Counted from the stretch's first letter, positions 4,904 through 12,269 are shown. The stretch: 12,361 nucleotides of DNA from PWPS01 sp964573145 (GCA_964573145.1 CAZNIM010000021.1:1-12361), one strand, 5' to 3'. Numbers and translations are program-made. The notes: a model not told the origin generated them from the sequence alone.

Positions 4904-7422
4904 TGTTTATTTATCGACCGAAAAAAGCGGCCATCTTCAAAGCGGTGCATTCTCCTTATCCGCTAAAAAAAGCTGCGAATCTCAAAAGGTTGTGGTTTAT
5001 CATTTTTTTACTGGTGGCTGTTTTTTGGATCGTTTCAACTTTAGAGCCTTCTCTCAGAATAATATCGACGACTCGAAGTGCGGGTCTCGTTTTTCTCTCT
5101 TTCTTCGTTTTTTTATTTTTTTGGTATCTGGATATATTTTTTAGATATAAAGTTGAGAAGCCGAAGCTTCCCTTTTCTTTAAAAGAGGCGGCTTCCAAAA
5201 TTGAAGATATTAATTTTGCCGAGTATTTGAATCACGAGGCGGCTGAGATTTTATACAAAGCCGAAAACAGTAAGGGAAAAAGTTCGACTGAAATTTTGTA
5301 TCACCTGGTAAAGCAAGCTGATTTCTCTCAATTTATATTTTCAAGAATGCTGATCGATAAAAATGATCTTTTACAGGCAATAAACTCGATAAAGGATAAG
5401 AAAAGAGAAAAAGAGATAACAGACTCCTTTAAAAGCACTATTACGATAGGCTTGTCCGAGGCGGCTAAAAGAGGAGGGGAAAGAGTCAGGGCCGAAGATT
5501 TAATGGTGGCCTTGTCTTCAACCGATCCGTTTTTTGAGAAGGTGTTAATTAAGAAAGATATAAAAGAGAGAGAGGTTCGCTCCTTGGCTCGCTGGCACAT
5601 AAGAATAAAAAAGAGCACTGAAGATCGAAGAAAGTTTTGGAGGTATGAAAATTTGATCAGAATGGGAACGATAGGAAGAGAATGGGCGGCCGGGAACATC
5701 TATCTTTTAAGTAAATTTTCAACGGACTGGACCGAAGCGATAAGTAGATTGGGTTTCAGGAAAACGATAGGACACAAAGATACGATAGAAGAAGTAGAGA
5801 GAGTTTTATCGGGAGACGGAAAAAATGACGTTATTCTGGTCGGTAATCCGGGAACGGGAAGAAGTAGTATAATAGATGAAATAACGAGACGTAGTTTTTT
5901 GGGATTTTCTCTTCCCGGAGTAAATTATAAGCGGGTTCATAAGCTTAATCTACATTCTTTGGTCGCCAGAACGGAAGGGAAAGAGGCGACCGAAAAGGCT
6001 CTCGACAAGATTTTCAGGGAAGCGGCCAAAGCCGGAAATATAATTTTAGTGGTTGAAGATTTTCACGAATTTATTTCATCCGGAGATAAAGCGGGGGTGA
6101 TAGATATATCGGGAGTAGTCGATTCTTATTTAAATCATCCTGATTTTAAGCTGATAGGGGTAACCAATTATCGAGATTACCGGGGAACCGTCGAGAAAAA
6201 TCAAGGAATCAGCACCCAGATGATCAAGATTGAAGTAGGGGAGACTACACCTGAAGAAAGTCTTAAGCTTTGCGAAATGATGACCGGGGGGCTGGAAAGA
6301 AAATATAAAGTTTTTATAAGCTATCAAGGGATAAAAGCGGCAGTAGAGCTTACTGAAAAGTACTTACCTTCCAAACCCTTACCAGAAAAGGCGATTGAAA
6401 TACTGGAAGAAACGGTTATTTCCGTCAGTCAGAAAAAGAAGAAAGTTTTGGAAAAAGAAGATGTTGCCGAAGTTTTATCCAGAAAGGCGGAAGTTCCGGT
6501 AGGAACGGCTGCGGAGGAAGAAAGAAAGATTTTGCTCAATATGGAAGAGGAGATACATAAGCGGATAATAAATCAAAAAACGGCCGTTTCCGAAATTTCG
6601 AAATCATTAAGAAGGTCACGAGCGGAGATAGATACCAGAACGGGGCTGATCGGATCTTTTCTGTTTTTGGGTCCGACCGGTGTTGGAAAAACCGAAACGG
6701 CAAAAGCGATTGCCGATATATATTTCGGTTCTGCAGAGAAGATGATAAGGATAGACATGTCCGAGTATCAAAATATATCCGATATATCGCGACTTATCGG
6801 TTCGGAAGAGAGAGGGGGAGTACTCACCGAAAGAGTTATTGAAGATCCTTTTTCTTTGATTTTACTTGACGAACTGGAAAAAGCGCATAAGGATATTTTA
6901 AATCTGTTTCTTCAAATTTTGGATGAAGGTCACGTTACCGACGGCAGTGGGCGAAAAGTAATTTTTAAAAACTGCATGATAATAGCGACCAGCAATGCCG
7001 GTTATAAAATAATTATGGATTCGGTAAAAGAAGGAGTGGATCTTAAAAAAGCGAAAGAAAAAATCATGGAGTATGTTTTTAAAAAAGGGATATTCAGACC
7101 GGAATTTGTAAACAGATTTGACGGAACTGTCTTATTCGAACCGCTTTCAAAAGAGCATCTCGTTGAGATTGCCGGTTTGCAGCTTGAAAAGATGAAGAAA
7201 AACTTGAAAGAAAAGCATATAGAGCTTAATATTACCGAGGAGGTGAAAAGAAAGATCGTAGAGGAAAGCTACGACCCTGTTTTCGGGGCCAGGGAGATGC
7301 AAAGATTCATACAAAATAAGATAGGTGACAGGTTTGCATCAGCCCTTTTGGCTGAAGATTTATCTCCCGGAGACAAGGTGAAGATTAATCCCGAAGGGTT
7401 ATTTTTAGAAAAAATTAATTGA
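4903..7422 (+). CDS. Membrane-anchored Clp-like double AAA+ ATPase with degenerate first ATPase site
   Basis: This 839-residue protein resembles ClpA/ClpC/ClpB. Two membrane helices open it (about 30-47 and 60-80), then a helical domain in the position of the Clp N-domain (about 90-230), AAA+ D1 (about 285-530) and AAA+ D2 with a Clp-type C-terminal domain (about 545-830). D2 looks active: Walker A GPTGVGKT (590-597), Walker B LILLDELEKAH with D656/E657, sensor-1 N698 in ATSNAG, an arginine in RPEFVNRFD (R738) and sensor-2 GAR (795-797). D1 is degraded: Walker A GNPGTGRSS has Arg320 instead of Lys, Walker B reads VVEDFHEF (ED, not DE), and ISTQMIKIEV replaces the usual ERRFQ arginine segment. 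The KYRG and GYVG pore-loop aromatics are absent (LVARTEGKE; RLIGSEERGG), and no ClpP-binding [LIV]G[FL] loop is seen between ATSNAG and RPEF. It ends in TGA. It is coupled to the membrane protein before it. A database would call it a Clp protease ATP-binding subunit; its real activity is uncertain. Confidence 0.9.
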   Translation: MFIYRPKKAAIFKAVHSPYPLKKAANLKRLWFIIFLLVAVFWIVSTLEPSLRIISTTRSAGLVFLSFFVFLFFWYLDIFFRYKVEKPKLPFSLKEAASKIEDINFAEYLNHEAAEILYKAENSKGKSSTEILYHLVKQADFSQFIFSRMLIDKNDLLQAINSIKDKKREKEITDSFKSTITIGLSEAAKRGGERVRAEDLMVALSSTDPFFEKVLIKKDIKEREVRSLARWHIRIKKSTEDRRKFWRYENLIRMGTIGREWAAGNIYLLSKFSTDWTEAISRLGFRKTIGHKDTIEEVERVLSGDGKNDVILVGNPGTGRSSIIDEITRRSFLGFSLPGVNYKRVHKLNLHSLVARTEGKEATEKALDKIFREAAKAGNIILVVEDFHEFISSGDKAGVIDISGVVDSYLNHPDFKLIGVTNYRDYRGTVEKNQGISTQMIKIEVGETTPEESLKLCEMMTGGLERKYKVFISYQGIKAAVELTEKYLPSKPLPEKAIEILEETVISVSQKKKKVLEKEDVAEVLSRKAEVPVGTAAEEERKILLNMEEEIHKRIINQKTAVSEISKSLRRSRAEIDTRTGLIGSFLFLGPTGVGKTETAKAIADIYFGSAEKMIRIDMSEYQNISDISRLIGSEERGGVLTERVIEDPFSLILLDELEKAHKDILNLFLQILDEGHVTDGSGRKVIFKNCMIIATSNAGYKIIMDSVKEGVDLKKAKEKIMEYVFKKGIFRPEFVNRFDGTVLFEPLSKEHLVEIAGLQLEKMKKNLKEKHIELNITEEVKRKIVEESYDPVFGAREMQRFIQNKIGDRFASALLAEDLSPGDKVKINPEGLFLEKIN

Positions 7423-7429
7423 AAAAAAT

Positions 7430-8197
7430 ATGAACAAGAGTGAAAAAAGTTCTTTTGGAAAATTATTAGTGCTGGCTTTGATAGTTCTTGGAATCTATTT
7501 TTCAATGGGAGTTGAGCCCGTAGAAAAGAAAAGAGTGGATACTTCTTTTGAAAACTTTAAAAACTCGGAAGCGGTCAGCTTCGATCTCGATTTGAATATT
7601 GAAGAGGCTCGAGAAGGATTTTATGATTTACAAATGGACGGATACATGGAACCGAAACAGGAAAGTGGGGCGGGTGAGTTTATAGTGGACACCAGGATCG
7701 AGGGAGCTTTACAGACCTTAAGCGGTCAGTTTGTCTATCAGAAACCTTATCTTTATCTTAATTTTGCAGAAGACGGCTTGCCGATAACTCTGGAATCTCT
7801 TTTTCGAGAAGAATACGACCTTAATATAGAGGAGGTTAGAAATGAATGGTTGCGGATGGAGATTGTTTTTCCCGGTTTCGATTTCGGAGAAGAAGTGGAA
7901 CTCATTTCCGAAAATGAAGAGGTTGGAGAGAGGGAAGTTTATCACTACAGCATTGATCTAATGACCGATTATTTTACCGACAATTTAAGAGTTGAGATAT
8001 TTACCGATAAGTCACAGCTTAATATCCGAAGAGCGATCGTTGAAGGAGAGTCTTCATTTGAAAAAGAATTGAGCTTTCCGGAGCCATTCGCTACTTTTTC
8101 CACGGACTCGTCTCCTAAAATAAACTTTTTAATCAATTTTGATCGGTTCGAAGAAAGAGAAGAGATCGAATCTCCGGATGAATTCATAGAGCTCTAA
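7430..8197 (+). CDS. Membrane-anchored extracytoplasmic protein, third gene of the AAA+ operon
   Basis: A 255-residue protein of unknown function. A short Lys/Ser-rich N-terminus is followed by one hydrophobic helix (about 11-27, KLLVLALIVLGIYFSMG). There is no lipobox cysteine, so it is probably an uncleaved anchor or signal peptide. The rest is acidic and beta-rich, with alternating strands (VSFDLDLNIEEA, LSGQFVYQKPYLYLNFA, LRVEIFTDKSQLNIRRAIV). The order of strands faintly recalls LolA/LppX-like lipid-binding folds, but I cannot confirm that. It starts seven bases after the ATPase stop and is followed by a terminator, so it is the last gene of the three-gene operon and may be a partner or target of the ATPase on the outer face of the membrane. 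Confidence 0.85.
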   Translation: MNKSEKSSFGKLLVLALIVLGIYFSMGVEPVEKKRVDTSFENFKNSEAVSFDLDLNIEEAREGFYDLQMDGYMEPKQESGAGEFIVDTRIEGALQTLSGQFVYQKPYLYLNFAEDGLPITLESLFREEYDLNIEEVRNEWLRMEIVFPGFDFGEEVELISENEEVGEREVYHYSIDLMTDYFTDNLRVEIFTDKSQLNIRRAIVEGESSFEKELSFPEPFATFSTDSSPKINFLINFDRFEEREEIESPDEFIEL

Positions 8198-8221
8198 AAG
8201 AAACCTTGAAGATTATCTCAG

Positions 8222-8246
8222 CCCCTCCTTTCAAAGGAGGGGTTTT
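8222..8246 (+). terminator. Intrinsic terminator of the AAA+ operon
   Basis: A nine-pair stem (8222-8230 with 8234-8242) of CCCCTCC and GGAGGGG type with a three-base loop is followed by only four T. It lies 25 bases after the stop at 8197 and directly before the mraZ promoter. The short T run makes it somewhat leaky on paper. Confidence 0.75.
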
Positions 8247-8252
8247 AAAGTG

Positions 8253-8281
8253 TTGACTTTTTATTTTTTGTGGGATAAAAT
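8253..8281 (+). promoter_or_regulatory. Promoter of the mraZ cluster
   Basis: TTGACT (8253-8258) and TAAAAT (8276-8281), each five of six to consensus, are 17 bases apart. The start would be near 8288, giving a leader of about 88 bases before mraZ. GTGG repeats cover the -10 region and the start site. Confidence 0.65.
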
Positions 8282-8336
8282 GGAAGCGAGGTGGAAGATT
8301 GTGGAAAAAAGTGGGGAAAACCCCTAAAGCTTGTGG
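8270..8336 (+). promoter_or_regulatory. MraZ operator: helically phased GTGG repeats
   Basis: TGG-containing repeats begin at 8270 (GTGGG), 8280 (ATGGA), 8291 (GTGGA), 8301 (GTGGA) and 8311 (GTGGG). Their spacing is 10-11 bases, one helical turn each. A further GTGGA sits at 8333, two turns on. MraZ proteins are known to bind arrays of GTG/TGGG-type repeats spaced by about one turn before their own gene. The array overlaps the -10 box and the transcription start, which points to autorepression. A GGGG-AAAA-CCCC inverted repeat (8313-8324) follows the fifth repeat. Confidence 0.8.
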
Positions 8337-8375
8337 AAAACCTCATTAATTAAGTTAAAACGGCATATTGTTTAG

Positions 8376-8807
8376 ATGTTCATAGGTGAATTCAACTATA
8401 AAATAGATGCGAAAAAAAGGTTGGCCGTGCCTTCCAGATTCAGAGATGACCTGGATAAAAAAGTCGTCGTTACCCGCGGATTGGACGGCTGTTTATTTTT
8501 ATATCCCATAGAAGAATGGGAAAAATTAGCTGAAAAGATAAGCAATCTTCCTTTGTCGCAATCCGATGCGAGAAGCTTTGCTCGTGTTATGCTCGCTGGG
8601 GCAATGGAGGTTGAAATCGACGGATCGGGAAGAATATTAATACCCGATTATTTGAAAGAGTACGCCGGACTGGATAAAGAAGTGACAATAGCGGGAGTTT
8701 ATAACAGAATGGAGATTTGGAATAAGGAAAAATGGGAAAGCTATAAGCGAGCGACTGAAGGGGAGGTCGGGGATATAGCGGAAAGACTGAAAGAGTTGGG
8801 AGTCTAA
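8376..8807 (+). CDS. mraZ: Transcriptional regulator MraZ
   Basis: MraZ is a DNA-binding regulator with two swapped-hairpin AbrB-like repeats, known as a ring-shaped oligomer that binds its own promoter region. The protein has 143 residues, the family norm. Both signature repeats are present: DAKKRLAVPSRFRDDL (about 11-26) and DGSGRILIPDYLKEYAGL (about 82-99). MFIGEFNYKID is the typical start. It is the first gene of the division and wall cluster and lies three bases before rsmH. The GTGG array upstream is its expected target. There is no Shine-Dalgarno before the ATG. Confidence 0.96.
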   Translation: MFIGEFNYKIDAKKRLAVPSRFRDDLDKKVVVTRGLDGCLFLYPIEEWEKLAEKISNLPLSQSDARSFARVMLAGAMEVEIDGSGRILIPDYLKEYAGLDKEVTIAGVYNRMEIWNKEKWESYKRATEGEVGDIAERLKELGV

Positions 8808-8810
8808 AAA

Positions 8811-9686
8811 ATGAAAAAATTTCACAAAACAGTATTTAAAAAGAAGGCAGTAGATCTTTTAAAGGTAAAAGCGAATCAAAATTTTATAGACTGTACCGCC
8901 GGGGAAGGGGGGCACGTTGAAGAGATAATCAAAAGAAACGGTCCGGAAGGAGAAGTGTTGGCCTTCGAGTGGGATAAGAAGATGTACGAGAGGCTTTTGC
9001 CCGAGGTCTCCGAAAGAGTTCATTTGGTAAACAAGTCTTACATTTTTTTGGAAGAAACGGTTGACAGTCTCGACTTCGGTCCGGTTTCGGGAATTATTCT
9101 CGACTTGGGAATGTCGACGTGGCACATAAAAAAATCGGGTAGAGGCTTCAGTTTTCAAAAGGACGAGCCGCTCGATATGAGATACGACAGCAACTTACTG
9201 CTTACCGCTGAAGAGATAATTAACAATTGGAAGAAAAAAGATATAGAAAAGATAATAAGGGATTACAGCGACGAGAGATATGCAAAAGAGATAGCGGAAG
9301 AAATCATCAGATCGAGACCTTTAAAGACAACCGGTCAATTAGTGGAAGTTATAAAGAGATGCACACCCGAAAATTATGAACAAGGAAGGATTCATCCGGC
9401 GACGAGAACTTTTCAAGCTTTAAGAATAACGGTTAACGCCGAAATTAACAATTTAAAAGAGGTTCTCCCTCAAGCCTCGAGAATTTTAGAAAAAGAGGGA
9501 AAAATCGTGGTCATATCTTTCCATTATTTGGAAGATGAGGAAGTAGAGAATTTTATAAAGAAAGCGGAAGGAATAAGGGAGGTTAAAAAAGTTACCCCTT
9601 CCGAACGGGATATCGTAAAAAATCCCTCGTCAAGGTCGGCAATATTAAGAGTATTAAAAAAGGTAGATGAAAAAGAAGTATCTTAG
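8811..9686 (+). CDS. rsmH: 16S rRNA (cytosine1402-N4)-methyltransferase RsmH
   Basis: RsmH uses S-adenosylmethionine to methylate N4 of C1402 in the decoding site of 16S rRNA. The protein has 291 residues, slightly shorter than the usual 305-315. The SAM motif is IDCTAGEGGH (26-35). Family segments follow in order: DLGMSTWHI (98-106), RGFSFQKDEPLDMRYD (111-126), HPATRTFQALRITVNAE (195-211), ISFHYLED (235-242) and NPSSRSAILR (271-280). His5 belongs to the usual opening HxxV segment and supports this ATG. GGGAG at 8798-8802 is a reasonable Shine-Dalgarno, one of few in this window. The 3' end overlaps ftsL by 20 bases. Confidence 0.96.
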   Translation: MKKFHKTVFKKKAVDLLKVKANQNFIDCTAGEGGHVEEIIKRNGPEGEVLAFEWDKKMYERLLPEVSERVHLVNKSYIFLEETVDSLDFGPVSGIILDLGMSTWHIKKSGRGFSFQKDEPLDMRYDSNLLLTAEEIINNWKKKDIEKIIRDYSDERYAKEIAEEIIRSRPLKTTGQLVEVIKRCTPENYEQGRIHPATRTFQALRITVNAEINNLKEVLPQASRILEKEGKIVVISFHYLEDEEVENFIKKAEGIREVKKVTPSERDIVKNPSSRSAILRVLKKVDEKEVS

Positions 9687-9954
9687 ATTACATCTTTTTT
9701 CGGCAATCGTTTTGTTACTTCTGATGGTATCTTACGTTTTTCAGGTTCATTCGTTAACACGAGAAAATTATCTGATAGAAAGGTATCAAGAGAGCATAAA
9801 CGGCTATTCTCAAGAGAGCAGAAGTCTGGAATATCAATTTCTGCAAAGTAACTCTTTTTTCGAAGTTGAGAATATTGCCAAAGAAGTCGACTTCGTCAGA
9901 GCCGATAACGTAAGTTATATACAAGTGACCGGCAGCGAAGTGGTGGTAAAATAA
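9667..9954 (+). CDS. ftsL: FtsL-like cell division protein
   Basis: A 95-residue bitopic protein with a short basic N-terminus (MKKKYLRLH), one membrane helix (about 9-26, HLFSAIVLLLLMVSYVFQ) and an outer coiled-coil segment (about 30-60, with RENYLIERYQESINGYSQESRSLEYQFLQ). The C-terminal part VENIAKEVDFVRADNVSYIQV resembles the end of FtsL/DivIC proteins. FtsL works with FtsB and FtsQ to activate septal wall synthesis by FtsW and FtsI. The sequence is too short and divergent for a call on motifs alone. The assignment rests on topology plus its place between rsmH and ftsI, the standard site of ftsL. It overlaps rsmH by 20 bases; GG at 9661-9662 is at most a weak ribosome binding site. Confidence 0.82.
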   Translation: MKKKYLRLHLFSAIVLLLLMVSYVFQVHSLTRENYLIERYQESINGYSQESRSLEYQFLQSNSFFEVENIAKEVDFVRADNVSYIQVTGSEVVVK

Positions 9955-9956
9955 AT

Positions 9957-11639
9957 ATGAGCAAGATAAGGCTAAATTTCCTTTTTGTCTTTATCTTTCT
10001 TTTAGCGGGAATTCTTGTTTTTCGGCTTTATCAACTTCAGATAATCGAAGCTGATCATTGGAGCGATCAAGCCGAAAGACAACACGGAGTTCAGCGAGAA
10101 GTTGCCGGCAGCAGAGGAACCATATTTGCCGGTAACAGGGCCGGTGAGTCGATTCCGTTGGCAGTAAATAGAATATGGAAGTTCGTTTATTTGTCTCCCC
10201 GAGAAATTATTCGTGAGGAGGAGGATAAAGAAGCGGTAGCTAAGTCGCTGTCTTCCATTTTGGGAGTCAGTGAAGATTTTGTAATGGAAAGACTGGGTAG
10301 AGAGGAAAGCTCTTTCCAGGTGATAAAGCGACAGTTGTCGGATGAAGAGGTTGAAATGATTAAAGATTTGGATATTGAAGGAATTTATTTACGGGAAGAA
10401 GATGTCAGATTTTATCCGCAAAGCAGTTTAGCTTCTCACGTAATCGGTTTTTTGGGAGGACAAGAGACCGGTCAATACGGAATAGAAGGTTATTTTGATG
10501 ATATATTACGTGGAGTTTCAGGAATGCAAGAAGGATGGAGAGTGGCCGATGGGGGAGGTAGTGTGATAACGGGAGAATCGGCTCAGCCGGGAATGAGTAT
10601 CGATTTAACGATCGATTACAATATTCAGTTTATGGCCGAAAAGTTGATCTCGGAAGCGGTTAACGATCTCAATGCTTCATCCGGAACGGTTATCGCCGGC
10701 AATCCGGAGACGGGAGAGATTATGGCGATGGCCAACTATCCCAACTTTGATCCGAATGAATATCGATCTTACAGCCTTGATTATTTTCAAAACAGAGCGG
10801 TTCAATCTCTTTTTGAGCCGGGATCGGTTTTCAAGCCTTTTATTATGGCGATGGGTATAGAAGAAGGTGTCGTTGACCCTCTGGACACTTATTATGATAC
10901 GGGAAGAGAGGTCGTCAGCGGACACACTTTGAGAAATTACGGAAGGAGATCCTTCGGTGAGGTAACGATGAAGGAGGTGATGGAGCGGTCGATAAATACG
11001 GGAATGATCAATGTTCAGCAAAGATTGGACAATGAGATCTTTTTGGAGTATCTTGAAAGCTTGGGATTTTTTGAAAGAACGGGAATAGAGTTGCAGGGAG
11101 AGACATTTTCTCAAAATCTAATATTCAAACAAGGTTATGATGTAAATTTCGCCAATGCCTCTTTCGGACAAGGGATAGAGGTAACTCCGATTCAACTTTT
11201 TTCCGCTTTTTCTTCTCTGGCGAATGGGGGAGAGCTGGTTAAACCGAGAGTAACCCGAAATTTCAGTCCGGAACCGGAAGTGCGAGAAAGAGTTTTTTCG
11301 GCCGGAACAACCACCAATATAACCTCGATGCTTATAAGTACTGTCGAGGAAGGGACTGCCCGTAGGGCCCAAATTCCGGGATATTATATCGCCGGAAAAA
11401 CGGGAACGGCGCAAATTCCGTGGTCCGTTTTGGGAATCAATAGAAGAGGGTACTCGGAGGAAACGATTCAGAGCTTTGTCGGGTACGGGCCACTTAACGC
11501 CGAATTCGTTATTTTAGTTAAAATGGACCAGCCGAACGCACCGACTGCCGAAGTTTCGGTCGTTCCGGTTTTTAGAGAATTGGCCAAATATATAATAGAT
11601 TATAAACAAATCCCTCCCGATTATGTACGGGATAATTAA
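9957..11639 (+). CDS. ftsI: Class B penicillin-binding protein, FtsI/PBP2-like transpeptidase
   Basis: A monofunctional DD-transpeptidase that cross-links peptidoglycan at the septum, anchored in the membrane with its enzyme domain outside. The 560-residue protein has an N-terminal membrane helix (about 6-22), the class B dimerisation/pedestal region opening with GSRGTIF (51-57), and the transpeptidase domain from about 215. All three active-site motifs are present: S290-V-F-K293 with catalytic Ser290, S345-I-N347, and K481-T-G483. There are no PASTA repeats at the C-terminus. The gene starts two bases after the ftsL stop, with a possible weak GGTGG about a dozen bases upstream, so it should be co-transcribed with mraZ, rsmH and ftsL. 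FtsI rather than an elongation PBP is inferred from context. Confidence 0.94.
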   Translation: MSKIRLNFLFVFIFLLAGILVFRLYQLQIIEADHWSDQAERQHGVQREVAGSRGTIFAGNRAGESIPLAVNRIWKFVYLSPREIIREEEDKEAVAKSLSSILGVSEDFVMERLGREESSFQVIKRQLSDEEVEMIKDLDIEGIYLREEDVRFYPQSSLASHVIGFLGGQETGQYGIEGYFDDILRGVSGMQEGWRVADGGGSVITGESAQPGMSIDLTIDYNIQFMAEKLISEAVNDLNASSGTVIAGNPETGEIMAMANYPNFDPNEYRSYSLDYFQNRAVQSLFEPGSVFKPFIMAMGIEEGVVDPLDTYYDTGREVVSGHTLRNYGRRSFGEVTMKEVMERSINTGMINVQQRLDNEIFLEYLESLGFFERTGIELQGETFSQNLIFKQGYDVNFANASFGQGIEVTPIQLFSAFSSLANGGELVKPRVTRNFSPEPEVRERVFSAGTTTNITSMLISTVEEGTARRAQIPGYYIAGKTGTAQIPWSVLGINRRGYSEETIQSFVGYGPLNAEFVILVKMDQPNAPTAEVSVVPVFRELAKYIIDYKQIPPDYVRDN

Positions 11640-11645
11640 GAAGAG

Positions 11646-12239
11646 ATGATAGAAAAAATAATAAAATGGAAAGGGGTTAAATTGGTTTTTGTTTGCGGAA
11701 AAGAAAAAGAGCGGACATCCGATTTGATTTATGAAGAGATTCACGGATTTTCCAAGGCGGGTAGGGTTGAAAAAATATTCGGAAAGATTAAAGCTTTTTC
11801 TCTTTTAAGTAAAGAGGTAATCATTCTTCCCGATCCGGGAGATGATCCCGAAGAGTTGCTGGCGTTCTTTAATTTATTCAGTGAAGTGATTATGGTGGTA
11901 GATTCCAAAAAATTAAAACGAGAAAAAGAGCTGGCCTCACTTTTGAATAAAAAAGACAGCATTCTGGTTAATTTTGAGATTAAGGACAGCATAGCGGGAA
12001 AGAGAATGAAGAAATTTTTAACATACGGGATGGATAAGGAGGCCGACTTCAATATTATGGATATCAGCGAAAAAGAAAAGATAAATTTCAAGGTCAGTCA
12101 TGACGGGAGTATTGTTCCGGTTTGGATAGAAAAAGAATCCGATTTGGAAGAATCTCTAAATAGATCGGTTATCGCCATAGCGGTCGGAGTTCTTTTGGGA
12201 ATAAACTTGGTTAAGTTAACCGGAAAGATGAGCGAGTAA
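11646..12239 (+). CDS. Truncated, P-loop-less Mur-ligase-like protein
   Basis: A 197-residue protein after ftsI. Residues 105-136 (ILVNFEIKDSIAGKR, then KKFLTYGMDKEADF) resemble the part of MurE/MurF ligases where a nucleotide-sugar-binding Asn-Asp-Asp stretch is followed by a YG/FG-x3-EAD strand. Residues 169-188 (ESLNRSVIAIAVGVLLGINL) resemble the HNxxNxxAAxAVAxxLGI helix. The N-terminal segment VKLVFVCGKEKERTSDLIYEE sits where the GTxGKT ATP loop would be but lacks that motif, and the conserved His and second Asp are also gone. Full Mur ligases have about 450 residues, so the C-terminal domain is missing. The frame is intact, which suggests a retained non-catalytic relative rather than a fresh pseudogene. 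It starts six bases after ftsI. The Mur-ligase link is my reading by eye and could be wrong. Confidence 0.6.
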   Translation: MIEKIIKWKGVKLVFVCGKEKERTSDLIYEEIHGFSKAGRVEKIFGKIKAFSLLSKEVIILPDPGDDPEELLAFFNLFSEVIMVVDSKKLKREKELASLLNKKDSILVNFEIKDSIAGKRMKKFLTYGMDKEADFNIMDISEKEKINFKVSHDGSIVPVWIEKESDLEESLNRSVIAIAVGVLLGINLVKLTGKMSE

Positions 12240-12241
12240 TC

Positions 12242-12269
12242 TTTACAAAGTTATTTTTTCTGGTAAAAT
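12242..12269 (+). promoter_or_regulatory. Promoter of tRNA-Glu
   Basis: TTTACA (12242-12247, five of six) and TAAAAT (12264-12269, five of six) are 16 bases apart. A TGG directly before the second box forms an extended -10. The start would fall near 12276, about 13 bases before the mature tRNA. It begins three bases after the preceding gene's stop; I see no hairpin terminator between them. Confidence 0.6.

Noticed and set aside
7420..7422. TGA at the end of the AAA+ gene read as glycine (code 25).
   Set aside because: The frame meets another TGA seven codons later, and the Clp-type C-terminal domain is already complete at this stop.
4903..7422. Naming the ATPase clpC or clpB.
   Set aside because: It has membrane helices, no middle-domain insertion that I can see, missing pore loops and a degraded first site, so a specific symbol would mislead.
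10677..11414. Long minus-strand open frames within ftsI.
   Set aside because: The plus-strand frame has all three transpeptidase motifs in order. The opposite frames are low-information shadows.
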